Program-made: the position numbers and the translations under genes | In this document: one piece after another, positions 24,995 through 34,164 of the stretch | Numbering within the stretch: the first letter of the stretch is position 1 | Layout of the letters: every line of letters starts with the position of its first letter | NCBI RefSeq assembly: GCF_008368715.1 | Contig: NZ_SMRS01000004.1 | Coordinates: 218,348-282,347 of the forward strand | Length of the DNA: 64,000 nt | Direction of reading: 5' to 3' | Source: Nitrincola tapanii | Lineage (GTDB): Bacteria > Pseudomonadota > Gammaproteobacteria > Pseudomonadales > Balneatricaceae | The notes under the pieces: generated by a model | Told to the model about the DNA's origin: nothing | Seen by the model: the letters and a program-made list of their open reading frames with translations, nothing else | Database searches by the model: none

Positions 24995-27853
24995 TTGACG
25001 CAGCAAGTGTTTGTTCCGGGGCAGCGGTGGATTAGCAATACGGAAGCCGATTTGGGTTTGGGCATTGTCGTCGAATCTATGAACCGCCGCGTTGAGCTGA
25101 GTTTTCCAGCCGCTGCGGAGGTCCGCACCTATGCAACGGACAATGCGCCGTTAAGTCGAGTTTGTTACGAGGCGGATGAAGAGATCTTTAATGATGAGGG
25201 TGATCGGCTGCGAGTGCGTGAGCGCATTGAGCACAAGGGCTGTTACCTTTATCTGTGCAGCAATGACCAGGGTGAGGAGGTGATCCTTCCGGAGCTGCAT
25301 CTGGACAGTGCGGTACACTTCTCGAAACCGCAGGAACGCTTGTTTGCCGGTCAGATTGACCGCCATAGTCTCTTTAAACTGCGAGTGGAAACGCTCGAGC
25401 ATCGCCATCAGCTTATGTCATCGCCTGCTTGGGGATTGATTGGACCACGTGTTCAACTCTTGCCACATCAGCTTTATATCGCATCCGAACTAGCCTCGCG
25501 CCCCGCTCCGCGTGCACTCTTGGCGGATGAGGTGGGTTTGGGTAAAACGATTGAAGCCGGTTTGATCTTGCATCAGCGTCTCTTGAGTGGGCGTGCGCAA
25601 AGAGTCTTGGTTTTACTGCCCGATTCCTTGTTGCACCAGTGGTTAGTGGAAATGCTGCGCCGTTTTAACCTGAGTTTTACGCTGCTCGATGCAGAGCGCT
25701 GTGAAGGACTGGAAGAGTCGGGTCAGACGAATCCTTTTGAAACGGCACAGTTAATTCTCTGTCCTTTATCTCTTTTATGCCGTGATGAACAGCGTTTGGC
25801 TCAAGCGCAGGCTGTGGAGTGGGATCTGTTAATTGTGGATGAAGCGCATCATCTGGGTTGGAGCCGTGAAGTCGTCAGTCACGCTTATCAGAGTGTCGAG
25901 CGTTTGACCCAAATCGCTAAAGGGGTGCTTCTTCTGACCGCAACCCCTGAGCAGTTGGGGCCGGAAGGCCATTTTGCGCGTTTGCGTTTGCTCGATCCTG
26001 AGCGTTACCCCGATCTTGACCAGTTTTTGGCAGAATCGCGTCAATATCACCATCTGAATCATCTGATTAGCTGTTTGTTGGAAGGTGGAGCGGCCTTCTT
26101 GCGTCAAGATGCCAGTATGCAGCGTGAGCTCAGTGATCGCCTTGGCGCAGAGGTGATAGAGCATTGGTTAAGTCTGAAGGCGTTAGAGCAGGATGCGGGC
26201 TTAAAACAACTGATGCGGCAGCTGGTCGATCAGCAGGGCACCGGACGTGTTTTGTTTCGTAATACGCGCCTGACCGTTAGCGGTTTTCCAAAGCGGCAGC
26301 TGCATACCTATGCCTTGACAGCACCGGCGCTATTTATGCCGCTGGAGCAAGAGCACTCTCTAGAGCCTGCCCTCCATCCTGAGCATCGTTTAGGTCAGGA
26401 TTGGGTGCAGCAAGATCCGCGTGTCGGCTGGCTCCAAGAGTGGTTGGCACAGAATAAAAAAGACAAGGTTTTGGTGATCTGTGCACATGCCGAGACTGCC
26501 ATCGCCTTAGAAGGTTTTCTCGCTGTACGTTCGGGCGTGCGCACGACTCTGTTCCATGAGGGAATGAGCCTGATACAGCGTGATCGCAGTGCGGCCTATT
26601 TTGCTGAAGAGGAGCTGGGTGCGCGGGTGCTGATCAGCTCGGAAATTGGGAGTGAAGGGCGTAACTTTCAGTTCTGTCACCACCTGGTGCTGTTTGATCT
26701 GCCACTGAGCCCCGATCTCTTAGAGCAACGAATAGGGCGTTTAGACCGCATTGGGCAGCATCGCGATGTCAACATTCATCTGCCCTATTACCGCCAGAGT
26801 GCAACGGAAGTGTTGATGCGCTGGTACGACGAGGGTCTGGATGCTTTTGAGCGGGTGTGTGCCGTGGGGGATGCGCTCTATCAAGAGTTTGCCCAGCCTC
26901 TGCGTGATGCCATGCGTCATCCGGGTGAAAGCCATGCTTTAGAGCAGCTGCTGAACAAAACACGCCAAACTCGCCTGGAGTTGGAACAAACCCTGGCGGA
27001 AGGGCGAGATCGCTTGCTGGAGATGAGTAGTTTTAATCAAGAGAAAGCAGATCAGGTTCTGGAGAGTGTGCAGCAGCTGGAAAACTCTCAACGCTTGCAG
27101 GAATACGCCGAAAAACTCTTTGATCGTTATGGCATCGCGATTCAGCCGCATGGTGCACGTGGCTTGGTTTTGCATCCAGGTGAGCATCTGCTGTGCCAGC
27201 TCACTGAGTTGCCCGAAGAGGGGATGACTCTGACGTTTAGTCGCCGTGAAGCCTTGGCGCGTGAAGATATTGAGTTTATGAGCTGGGAGCATCCACTACT
27301 CAGTGAGTTGATGGAGCTGCTCAGTCAGCACGAAACGGGCAATAACAGCGTCTGTGTCCTGAAACTTCCCGCTTTACCGGCAGGGACCTTGCTGTTGGAA
27401 AGTATCTTTGTGCCGGTTTTGGCTGCGCCGAAAAGTTTACAGCTTAGTCGTTATCAAGATACGGGTTATCTCAGGTTCTTAACCACACCGGATGGTCGTG
27501 ATCTCGCCGCCGCGCTCGCTCATCAGCCTTTAAACCAATTAATGGATACCGTACCGCTGGCCACGGCACAGTCGATGGTACGGATGGCGCGCGAAGCGAT
27601 TAGTGATCAGCTGAAAACTGCGCGTCGCCTTGCGGATCAACAGCTTCCAGGCCTGATTGAGCAGGCTCAGAAGCGTCTTGATGCGGAGCGTTCCGCCCAG
27701 TGGCAACGCTTGCAAGCCTTAGCGCGGGTTAATCCGGCACTAGGCCCTGCCGATTTGCAATGGCATGAAGAAGAAACACAATCTATGCGCAACGCCTTGC
27801 ACAGCGCCAGCTTACGTTTGGATGCTTTACGTGTCATTCTGGTCAGCGAGTAA
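24995..27853 (+). CDS. rapA: RNA polymerase-associated ATPase RapA (HepA)
   Basis: I start at TTG 24995, which has GGGAG 8 bases upstream and gives the family N-terminus (QRWISNTEADLGLG); upstream TTG and GTG codons are possible. This 952-residue Swi2/Snf2 protein recycles RNA polymerase during transcription. N-terminal Tudor-like domains (1-105) precede the helicase core: LLADEVGLGKTIEAGLI (Walker A), IVDEAHHLGW (Walker B), LLTATP (motif III) and the second RecA lobe with SSEIGSEGRNFQF and QRIGRLDRIGQ. Length is close to E. coli RapA (968). Confidence 0.96.
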   Translation: MTQQVFVPGQRWISNTEADLGLGIVVESMNRRVELSFPAAAEVRTYATDNAPLSRVCYEADEEIFNDEGDRLRVRERIEHKGCYLYLCSNDQGEEVILPELHLDSAVHFSKPQERLFAGQIDRHSLFKLRVETLEHRHQLMSSPAWGLIGPRVQLLPHQLYIASELASRPAPRALLADEVGLGKTIEAGLILHQRLLSGRAQRVLVLLPDSLLHQWLVEMLRRFNLSFTLLDAERCEGLEESGQTNPFETAQLILCPLSLLCRDEQRLAQAQAVEWDLLIVDEAHHLGWSREVVSHAYQSVERLTQIAKGVLLLTATPEQLGPEGHFARLRLLDPERYPDLDQFLAESRQYHHLNHLISCLLEGGAAFLRQDASMQRELSDRLGAEVIEHWLSLKALEQDAGLKQLMRQLVDQQGTGRVLFRNTRLTVSGFPKRQLHTYALTAPALFMPLEQEHSLEPALHPEHRLGQDWVQQDPRVGWLQEWLAQNKKDKVLVICAHAETAIALEGFLAVRSGVRTTLFHEGMSLIQRDRSAAYFAEEELGARVLISSEIGSEGRNFQFCHHLVLFDLPLSPDLLEQRIGRLDRIGQHRDVNIHLPYYRQSATEVLMRWYDEGLDAFERVCAVGDALYQEFAQPLRDAMRHPGESHALEQLLNKTRQTRLELEQTLAEGRDRLLEMSSFNQEKADQVLESVQQLENSQRLQEYAEKLFDRYGIAIQPHGARGLVLHPGEHLLCQLTELPEEGMTLTFSRREALAREDIEFMSWEHPLLSELMELLSQHETGNNSVCVLKLPALPAGTLLLESIFVPVLAAPKSLQLSRYQDTGYLRFLTTPDGRDLAAALAHQPLNQLMDTVPLATAQSMVRMAREAISDQLKTARRLADQQLPGLIEQAQKRLDAERSAQWQRLQALARVNPALGPADLQWHEEETQSMRNALHSASLRLDALRVILVSE

Positions 27854-27903
27854 TCACGCAAGCGACAGAGGGTGAGCCGAGCGCATGGCGTCAGGCGCGT
27901 CAG

Positions 27904-29148
27904 TCAGGAGCTGAGCGGCACTTCATGTTCTTGGCGTTTCTGGCGCCTGCTGCTGTAAGCCAGGCTCAGCATGGCTAAAAGGATTGCAGGTAACATGGCT
28001 AGGTTGAGTGTTTGCCAGCCTAGCTGTGTTTGCCAGTAACCAGCGAGTAGGCTAGCGAACGCGGCACTGGCAAAAACTAAAAAGTCATTTAAGCCTTGTA
28101 CCTTGGCTTTTTCCGCCGGTTGATAGGTGGCGGTCAGTAATTGGGTGGCACCGATAAAGGTAAAATTCCAGCCGACACCTAAGGCCACTAAAGCCGACCA
28201 AAAATGCCAATAACTCTCCCCCAATTGATTGAGCAAAACACAGAGAAGCAACAACAGGCAGCCGGCCTGAATGACCGGACCCGCGCGAAACTGGCGAATT
28301 AAAGCACCGGTAAAAAACGAAGGCAGATACATCCCCAGTACATGCCATTGTATAACGCTGGCCGTGGGGGCAAATGCAAAGCCGCAAGCCTGCATGGCGA
28401 GCGGAGTGGCCGTCATCACCAACACCATTACGCCATACCCAATCATACCCGCACTTAAAGCGGCAATCAGTTGGGGTTGTTGCAGCAATTCTATGTAGCG
28501 ACGTGTGGGCCCTTTTTGCTCATCAAGACTAGGCGCTTTCAGGGCGAGACGACTCATCAGGAGAAGATTCAAGCTGTATAGGGTCATCAGCGCAGTAAAA
28601 GCACCTAAATAAGGAAAGTTAGGCCAAAGATCTTCTGTCCAGATCGCAAGATTGGGCCCTAGGATGGCGGCAAGGACACCTCCGCCCATGACTAAGCCCA
28701 GTGCTTTGGGCTGCTGCTGTGTGTCCGTACAATTTTCCAAGGCTGCAAAACGATATTGTTGGCCGACACCAATCGCCATACCCAACAAAAAAGTGCCCAG
28801 ACAAAAAAGACTGAAGTGTGTTTGCCAAAGTGCTAAGCAGGCCAGGCCTGCACCGCTTAAGCCGATCAGATTGCCTAACAAAAATACACGTTTGCGCCCG
28901 AGCCAGCGTACTAGATGCGCCGCTGGGAGGGTTACACCCATTAAGCCTAGGAACTGCAAGGCGACGGGTAGAGTCACCCAAGAAAGTTTGGGGGCAAGCA
29001 GTTGTCCGATTAGAGCGGTCACGGAAACCAGCAAAATATTGCCACTGATCAACAGGGCCTGGCCTAACGCCAATCCCCAAACACGGGTTGGTAACCTAGA
29101 CAATTTTGTCTTCCTATCGAAAAAAGACGTTAGTATAGGCGCTTTCAT
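27904..29148 (-). CDS. Major facilitator superfamily transporter
   Basis: This is a 12-helix carrier, 414 residues from ATG 29148 (AGG 9 bases upstream); a GTG at 29184 would add a soluble, Pro/Arg-rich tail. The MFS loop-2 motif appears as LVRWLGRKRVFLLGNLIG, and helix 5 has GVLAAILGPNLA. The substrate cannot be read from sequence; drug or metabolite efflux is typical of this sub-group. It converges on rapA with a 50-base gap and is divergent from topB across about 67 bases. Long open frames on the opposite strand here are by-products of its codon use. Confidence 0.85.
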   Translation of the reverse strand: MKAPILTSFFDRKTKLSRLPTRVWGLALGQALLISGNILLVSVTALIGQLLAPKLSWVTLPVALQFLGLMGVTLPAAHLVRWLGRKRVFLLGNLIGLSGAGLACLALWQTHFSLFCLGTFLLGMAIGVGQQYRFAALENCTDTQQQPKALGLVMGGGVLAAILGPNLAIWTEDLWPNFPYLGAFTALMTLYSLNLLLMSRLALKAPSLDEQKGPTRRYIELLQQPQLIAALSAGMIGYGVMVLVMTATPLAMQACGFAFAPTASVIQWHVLGMYLPSFFTGALIRQFRAGPVIQAGCLLLLLCVLLNQLGESYWHFWSALVALGVGWNFTFIGATQLLTATYQPAEKAKVQGLNDFLVFASAAFASLLAGYWQTQLGWQTLNLAMLPAILLAMLSLAYSSRRQKRQEHEVPLSS

Positions 29149-29215
29149 CCGAGGTCGCCTAGGTGGTTGCTGTCCGTCAGTCACCTACCCAGTGGTTCAT
29201 GAGGAGCGTTAAGCC

Positions 29216-31135
29216 TTGATTCTGTACATAGCTGAAAAACCCAGTGTCGCACGGGCTGTGGCTGAGGTGCTGCCGGGACCTCAGCGCAAAGCCGAGGGCT
29301 ATATCACTTTGGGTAATGGTGATGTGATTACCTGGTGTATTGGCCATCTACTGGAGCAAGCTGAGCCCGAAGCCTATGACCCCGAATACAAAAAATGGAA
29401 GCGTGAACATCTCCCGATTATTCCGACGCAATGGAAGCAGGTGGTCAAAAGCCAAACACGCAAACAGTTAAGCAGTGTAAAAAAGTTAATCAAAACAGCC
29501 GATCAACTGGTACATATGGGCGATCCTGATCGCGTCGGTCAGGTCTTGGTCGATGAGGTGATTAATTATGCCGGGGTGAGTCAGGCTAAGCGTGATGCGA
29601 CGCTGCGTTGCCTGGTCAATGATATGAACCCTGCCGCGATTCAAAGGGCTTTGCAAAATCTGCGTCAAAATACCGACTTTATTCCCCTAGCCACTTCAGC
29701 TTTAGCCAGAGCAAGAGCAGATTGGTTGTATGGCATGAATATGACGCGGCTGTGTACCCTTCTAGGCCAGAGCGTCGGCTATAACGGTGTTTTGTCGATC
29801 GGTCGTGTACAGACACCCGTCTTAGGTCTAGTGGTTCATCGTGATCAAGAGATCGAAAACTTTGTCTCCAAACCTTTTTATGAGGTGCTGATTACCCTGG
29901 AAACCTTGGCAGGGGAATCCTTTGTCGCTAAATGGAAGCCTAGTGCCGCCTGTGAAGCCTATATGGATGAAGAAGGCCGTGTCCTGTCGCCTCAGCTTGC
30001 GCAAAAAGTCGTGCAAAAGGTGAAAGGGCAACCGGGCAGGGTGAAAGCGGTGAAATGTGATCGTAAAAAACAACCGGCCCCCTTGCCTTACAACCTATCC
30101 GCGTTACAGATCGATGCCTCAAAGCGCTTCAATCTAAATGCTCAAAAAACGCTGGATATTTGCCAGCAATTGTATGAGCGCCATAAGTTGATCACCTATC
30201 CACGCTCCGATTGTCGCTACTTACCACAGGGACATTATCAAGAGCGTCATAGTGTCACTCAGGCATTGGCGAAAACCCTGGCAGGGCTAACGGATGCCGT
30301 CAAACAAGCGGATCTAAATCTTAAGAGCAAAGCCTGGGACGATGCCAAAGTGGGGGCGCATCACGCGATTATTCCGACCGCCCGGGCGTTATCCTCCGAG
30401 CGTTTATCTCAGGATGAACAGAATATTTATGCACTGGTCGCACGCCAGTATCTGATGCAGTTCTACCCCACATTTGAGTATGACGCACATCAGATTGATA
30501 CCGAAGTGGCGGGCGGACTCTTCATCGCGAAACAGAAAACAGTCAAGAGCGAGGGTTGGAAAGTGCTGTTGGCGCCGCAGAGTGGGGCGAAATCAGATCC
30601 TGAGTTTTCCATCACTCGGTTACCGAAGGTGCAAACCGGTGAGGCAGTGACTTGTCTCGATGCGAAATTGGATGAGAAGCAAACGAGCCCACCCAAGCAT
30701 TTTACCGATGCCACGCTGTTGGCGGCGATGACGGGGATCGCACGCTTTGTCTCGGATCCTGAGATTAAAAAAGTCTTGCGTGAGACGGATGGACTCGGAA
30801 CCGAAGCCACGCGTGCGGGCATCATCGAGTTACTCTTTAAACGTCAATTTTTGACGAAAAAGGGGAAGGAGATTCATGCCACTGTAATAGGCAAGCAGCT
30901 GATCAACAGCTTACCAAGAGCGATGGTCGTTCCAGATATGACCGCGCACTGGGAAGCTCAGCTGAACGCGATCAGTGAAAAGAAAATGCGCTATGGGCAG
31001 TTTATGCAACCCCTCATCGATGGGATTAGAGCCTTGATTAGCGAGGTTGAAAGCCAGGACTTCTCTAGTTTACGGGGCATGGGGAAGACAGCGGTACGTA
31101 AGAAAAAGCGGCTGGCATCCAATCACACGCTATAG
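29216..31135 (+). CDS. topB: DNA topoisomerase III with altered Toprim motif
   Basis: This 639-residue type IA topoisomerase decatenates DNA by single-strand passage. It matches E. coli TopB closely along the length as I recall it: IAEKPS with Glu7, GDPDR (Asp103, Asp105), SIGRVQTPVLG, and the active-site Tyr328 in LITYPRSDCRYLP. One key residue differs: the Toprim motif reads DPDRVG, with Val107 (codon GTC, 29534-29536) where TopB has a conserved metal-site Glu. The basic C-terminal tail is short. The start is TTG with GAGGAG about 9 bases upstream; translation from TTG restores the family N-terminus exactly. The gene is divergent from an MFS carrier and is followed by a weak terminator. Confidence 0.95.
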   Translation: MILYIAEKPSVARAVAEVLPGPQRKAEGYITLGNGDVITWCIGHLLEQAEPEAYDPEYKKWKREHLPIIPTQWKQVVKSQTRKQLSSVKKLIKTADQLVHMGDPDRVGQVLVDEVINYAGVSQAKRDATLRCLVNDMNPAAIQRALQNLRQNTDFIPLATSALARARADWLYGMNMTRLCTLLGQSVGYNGVLSIGRVQTPVLGLVVHRDQEIENFVSKPFYEVLITLETLAGESFVAKWKPSAACEAYMDEEGRVLSPQLAQKVVQKVKGQPGRVKAVKCDRKKQPAPLPYNLSALQIDASKRFNLNAQKTLDICQQLYERHKLITYPRSDCRYLPQGHYQERHSVTQALAKTLAGLTDAVKQADLNLKSKAWDDAKVGAHHAIIPTARALSSERLSQDEQNIYALVARQYLMQFYPTFEYDAHQIDTEVAGGLFIAKQKTVKSEGWKVLLAPQSGAKSDPEFSITRLPKVQTGEAVTCLDAKLDEKQTSPPKHFTDATLLAAMTGIARFVSDPEIKKVLRETDGLGTEATRAGIIELLFKRQFLTKKGKEIHATVIGKQLINSLPRAMVVPDMTAHWEAQLNAISEKKMRYGQFMQPLIDGIRALISEVESQDFSSLRGMGKTAVRKKKRLASNHTL

Positions 31136-31146
31136 CACGAACGCTA

Positions 31147-31184
31147 AACAGACTTTAGTATGGATCGTAAGAGTCTGTTGTTTT
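31147..31184 (+). terminator. Possible terminator after topB
   Basis: AACAGACT (31147-31154) pairs with AGTCTGTT (31172-31179) around a 17-base loop and is followed by a G then TTTT. The stem is A/T-rich and the U tract short, so this is weak, but it is the only hairpin between topB and the next gene. Confidence 0.35.
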
Positions 31185-31301
31185 GATGATCAGTAGAGAG
31201 CAACAGTGCTTACCTCCCGAGGCTAGCATAGCGATGCTGAGCGCAGGTGCGGATAATCTTGCGGTTAGCATCTGAATTCAGGTTTTATTTTGGAGGCACG
31301 A

Positions 31302-31937
31302 GTGCAAGAGTTTGATAGAAGGGCGCATTGGGAAAATGTATACGAGTTAAAAGACGCCCGTGAAGTCAGCTGGTATCAGGCCGAACCTGTTACTTCATTA
31401 GAACTGATTGCCCGGTGTGGTCTGGATTTTTCGGATCCAGTCATTGATGTAGGCGCTGGGGCATCAATTTTGGTCGATCACCTGCTTACACAGGGCTATA
31501 CCTCACTGAGCGTGCTCGATATTTCCGCAGCGGCTTTGGCGGCATCCCGTACAAGGCTCGGAGCATCTGCGGAGGCCGTGAACTGGATAGTGTCTGATGT
31601 GACAGCCTTTTCACCTGAAGCTCGATTTCTGTTGTGGCATGACCGCGCGGTGTTTCACTTTTTGACGGAGGCGATCGATCGGCAGCGCTATGTTGAGGTG
31701 TTAAAAACGGCACTCAGTGTGGGAGGGCATCTTATCATCGCGTCCTTTGCAGTCGGTGGCCCTGAAAAATGTAGTGGTTTGCCGGTTGTTCAGTATGATG
31801 CTGAAAAACTCAAAGCTGAACTCGGTGAGGGGTTTAAGCTGGTCGAAGAACGATCCGAAGAGCATCTCACTCCCGCTCAGAAGGTACAGAAGTTCACATA
31901 CTTTCTCTTTGAGCGCGTGGTAGAAAATGAAATGTGA
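31302..31937 (+). CDS. Class I SAM-dependent methyltransferase
   Basis: I start at GTG 31302 with GGAGG 5 bases upstream (211 residues); a TTG at 31290 lies before that site. The N-terminus HWENVY...EVSWYQ and motif I VIDVGAGAS (glycine-rich SAM loop) place it among small methyltransferases of the thiopurine-methyltransferase-like group. VLDISAAAL supplies the acidic ribose-binding residue, and the later WHDRAVFHFL is typical of motif IV. The methyl acceptor is unknown. It is preceded by 166 bases without genes and followed by rmuC on the same strand. Confidence 0.85.
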   Translation: MQEFDRRAHWENVYELKDAREVSWYQAEPVTSLELIARCGLDFSDPVIDVGAGASILVDHLLTQGYTSLSVLDISAAALAASRTRLGASAEAVNWIVSDVTAFSPEARFLLWHDRAVFHFLTEAIDRQRYVEVLKTALSVGGHLIIASFAVGGPEKCSGLPVVQYDAEKLKAELGEGFKLVEERSEEHLTPAQKVQKFTYFLFERVVENEM

Positions 31938-32015
31938 CACAGATGAGCCTTCAGTCCATCCAAGCTCAACGTATCTACTCTTTCGCTAACCCTAGATTTT
32001 ATCCTTGGAGTCCTT

Positions 32016-33698
32016 ATGCAACTTTTTTATCTGGTCGCAATTGCCCTGCTGGTTCTGGCTGTTGTGTTGTTAGCGTTTATGTGGATGCATCTACGTCAGC
32101 GTAACCAGTCTGAACAAGCCCTTTGGCAGCAAACGGAGCAGCGCTTGCAAGCGGACTTAATCGCTGCCAAACAAGAAAGTCAGCTTCAGCTACAGCAGTT
32201 AGACACCACACGCCAGCGGCAACATCAGGTCGAAAAGCAGTTTGAGGCCTTGCAGGCTGAGCAGCGTGCTCAAGATAAGCAGATTGAAGATCTGACGCAG
32301 CGGCTACAGACTGCCCTGCAGGAGTTGAAAGCGGAACGTGATAAAGCGCAGTCGTTAGGTGATCAGTGGGCGCAGGAAGGCAAGAAAGCGGAGTCTTTAG
32401 AGGCGCAACTGAACGAAACACAGAAATACATGGCGGAGTTGAAACTCAATCTGAATCAAGAAAAACAGCGCCATGAAATACTGCAAGCTGAATATCAAAC
32501 GCTGATTCGTACCCATACACAGTTGAAAACGGAATTGGATGAACGGGCGGCCAGCCATGCGCGTGAAGTGGAAAATTTTGCGAAACAAAAAGCCAGTTTG
32601 AGCGAAGAATTTAAACTTTTATCCCATGAAATTCTCGAAGCCAAAGCTAAATCTTTGCAGGAAAGTAGTCAGTTAAGTCTGACGTCGGTGATGAATCCCT
32701 TCCAGCAATCGATAGAGAGTTTCAAAAAAGAGGTGCAGGACATCCATCATCGCGAAACCACCCAGCAGGGTGAGTTGCGTAAGGAATTGGAGTCACTCAA
32801 AGAGTTGAACCAGAAGATCACCACCGAGGCGCATGAGCTCTCTACCGCCTTACGTGGCCAGAAAAAGCTCCAGGGTAATTGGGGTGAGTTGGTGCTGGAA
32901 AATGTACTGGATCGTTCCGGTTTGCAGTTGGGCAAGGATTATAAGCGAGAAGTCAGTATTACGACGGAAGAGGGGCGCCAGCGTCCGGATGCGGTGGTGT
33001 ATCTTCCGCAAGGCAAGCATCTGATCATTGATGCTAAAGTGTCCTTGAATGCCTATACCCGCTTTGTGAATGCCGAAAACGAAGTCGAGCGTCTACAAGC
33101 CCTCAAAGAGCATGTGCAGGCTGTGGCGGCGCGTATCAAAGAGCTGGCGGATCGAGATTATTACCGTCTGCCCGGGCTGAACTCCCCGGAAATGGTGTTT
33201 ATGTTTATCCCTATCGAATCGGCTTTTGTCGAAGCCTTAAAAGCGGATGAAACCCTCTTTCAGAAAGCGATCGAAAGCCAGGTTCTGGTCGCGACACCGA
33301 CTACGCTCCTAACCAGCTTGAATATCGTGCGTCAATTATGGCGTTATGAGGATCAGAATAAACACACGGCAGCTTTGGCGAGTAAAGCCGAAGCGGTGTT
33401 CAAGAAATTGAACACCTTTTTGGCGAGCTTTGAGAAGATTAAAAAAGGTTTGGATGGCGCATGTCAGGCCTATACCACGGCGGAAAATCAGCTGGTCAGC
33501 GGTAAGGGCAATCTGGTGAAGCAGGTCGGTGAGTTTAAAAATCTGGCTCCAGCGATTAAAGCGGAACTGCCAGAGTATTTTGTTGAAAAAGCAGAATTGG
33601 AAATCGATTTTATTCCGGCACCCGCATCAGAGCATGCATCACCCAACGGATTACATCACTCAACCGAACACAATCCAGCTGAGTCCAAGCCAAATTGA
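32016..33698 (+). CDS. rmuC: DNA recombination protein RmuC
   Basis: This 560-residue protein has an N-terminal membrane helix (about 4-24), a long coiled coil rich in Gln, Glu, Lys and Ala (about 30-210), and the RmuC domain (about 260-510): KLQGNWGELVLENVLDRSGL, RPDAVVYLPQGKHLIIDAKVSLNAY (an Asp-Ala-Lys nuclease-like motif) and MVFMFIPIESAF. RmuC limits inversions between short repeats and is thought to be a PD-(D/E)XK-type nuclease. Length is near E. coli RmuC (475) plus a longer coil. GGAG lies 5 bases before the ATG. Confidence 0.95.
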   Translation: MQLFYLVAIALLVLAVVLLAFMWMHLRQRNQSEQALWQQTEQRLQADLIAAKQESQLQLQQLDTTRQRQHQVEKQFEALQAEQRAQDKQIEDLTQRLQTALQELKAERDKAQSLGDQWAQEGKKAESLEAQLNETQKYMAELKLNLNQEKQRHEILQAEYQTLIRTHTQLKTELDERAASHAREVENFAKQKASLSEEFKLLSHEILEAKAKSLQESSQLSLTSVMNPFQQSIESFKKEVQDIHHRETTQQGELRKELESLKELNQKITTEAHELSTALRGQKKLQGNWGELVLENVLDRSGLQLGKDYKREVSITTEEGRQRPDAVVYLPQGKHLIIDAKVSLNAYTRFVNAENEVERLQALKEHVQAVAARIKELADRDYYRLPGLNSPEMVFMFIPIESAFVEALKADETLFQKAIESQVLVATPTTLLTSLNIVRQLWRYEDQNKHTAALASKAEAVFKKLNTFLASFEKIKKGLDGACQAYTTAENQLVSGKGNLVKQVGEFKNLAPAIKAELPEYFVEKAELEIDFIPAPASEHASPNGLHHSTEHNPAESKPN

Positions 33699-33705
33699 AT
33701 CAGGC

Positions 33706-34035
33706 TTAAGGCGCATCCACTCGATGCGCCTCCACTTCAATTTGGTCTATCTGGGCACCCGAGAGAAATACGCGCCCTTGATAGCGCTCATCTCCAGTGC
33801 TGGTGAATTCAAAACGGTAGCGTCGTGTCAGCAACAGATAGCCCGTTTCAGGGTGGCGCTTAAGGCCCATCGCCTCCAGTGCCACACTTTCATCTAAGAG
33901 TTGTAGATGTTCACGTTGGCAATAACGCTTCACCGCTTTGAACACGGCCTCACGTTTTTTCAGATTCTGCCACCAAAACATCAGCAGCGCGGCCAGCAGG
34001 GTAAAAAAGATCAGATCGATTAAATCAAGACGCAT
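33706..34035 (-). CDS. DUF3301 domain-containing membrane-anchored protein
   Basis: This 109-residue protein has one N-terminal membrane helix (about 6-24) and a soluble domain with the DUF3301 signature: YCQREHLQLLDESVAL and a closing RRYRFEFTSTGDERYQG. Its function is unknown. It converges on rmuC with a 7-base gap and is divergent from selO; DUF3301 genes are widespread in gammaproteobacteria. An 8-base perfect hairpin (GGCGCATC/GATGCGCC, 33710-33730) lies in its last codons. Confidence 0.85.
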   Translation of the reverse strand: MRLDLIDLIFFTLLAALLMFWWQNLKKREAVFKAVKRYCQREHLQLLDESVALEAMGLKRHPETGYLLLTRRYRFEFTSTGDERYQGRVFLSGAQIDQIEVEAHRVDAP

Positions 34036-34164
34036 GATGAGACGGCTTCAACAACGGAGACAGAACAGGAAACACCTGCTTATACCTGACAAAAATGCTA
34101 TGGTATAAAACGAACCGCTCATTTTTATCAACCCTTGCAGATGAATCACACTAAGGCCGCCATC

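Noticed and set aside
28619..29212. Open frames of 153 and 186 codons overlapping the MFS carrier (one antisense to it, one in another frame)
   Set aside because: They lie wholly over a gene with clear membrane helices and MFS motifs, show no recognisable domain, and follow from its codon bias.
33710..33730. Hairpin GGCGCATC/GATGCGCC at the rmuC-DUF3301 junction
   Set aside because: It lies inside DUF3301 codons and no U tract follows on either strand, so it is not called as a terminator.
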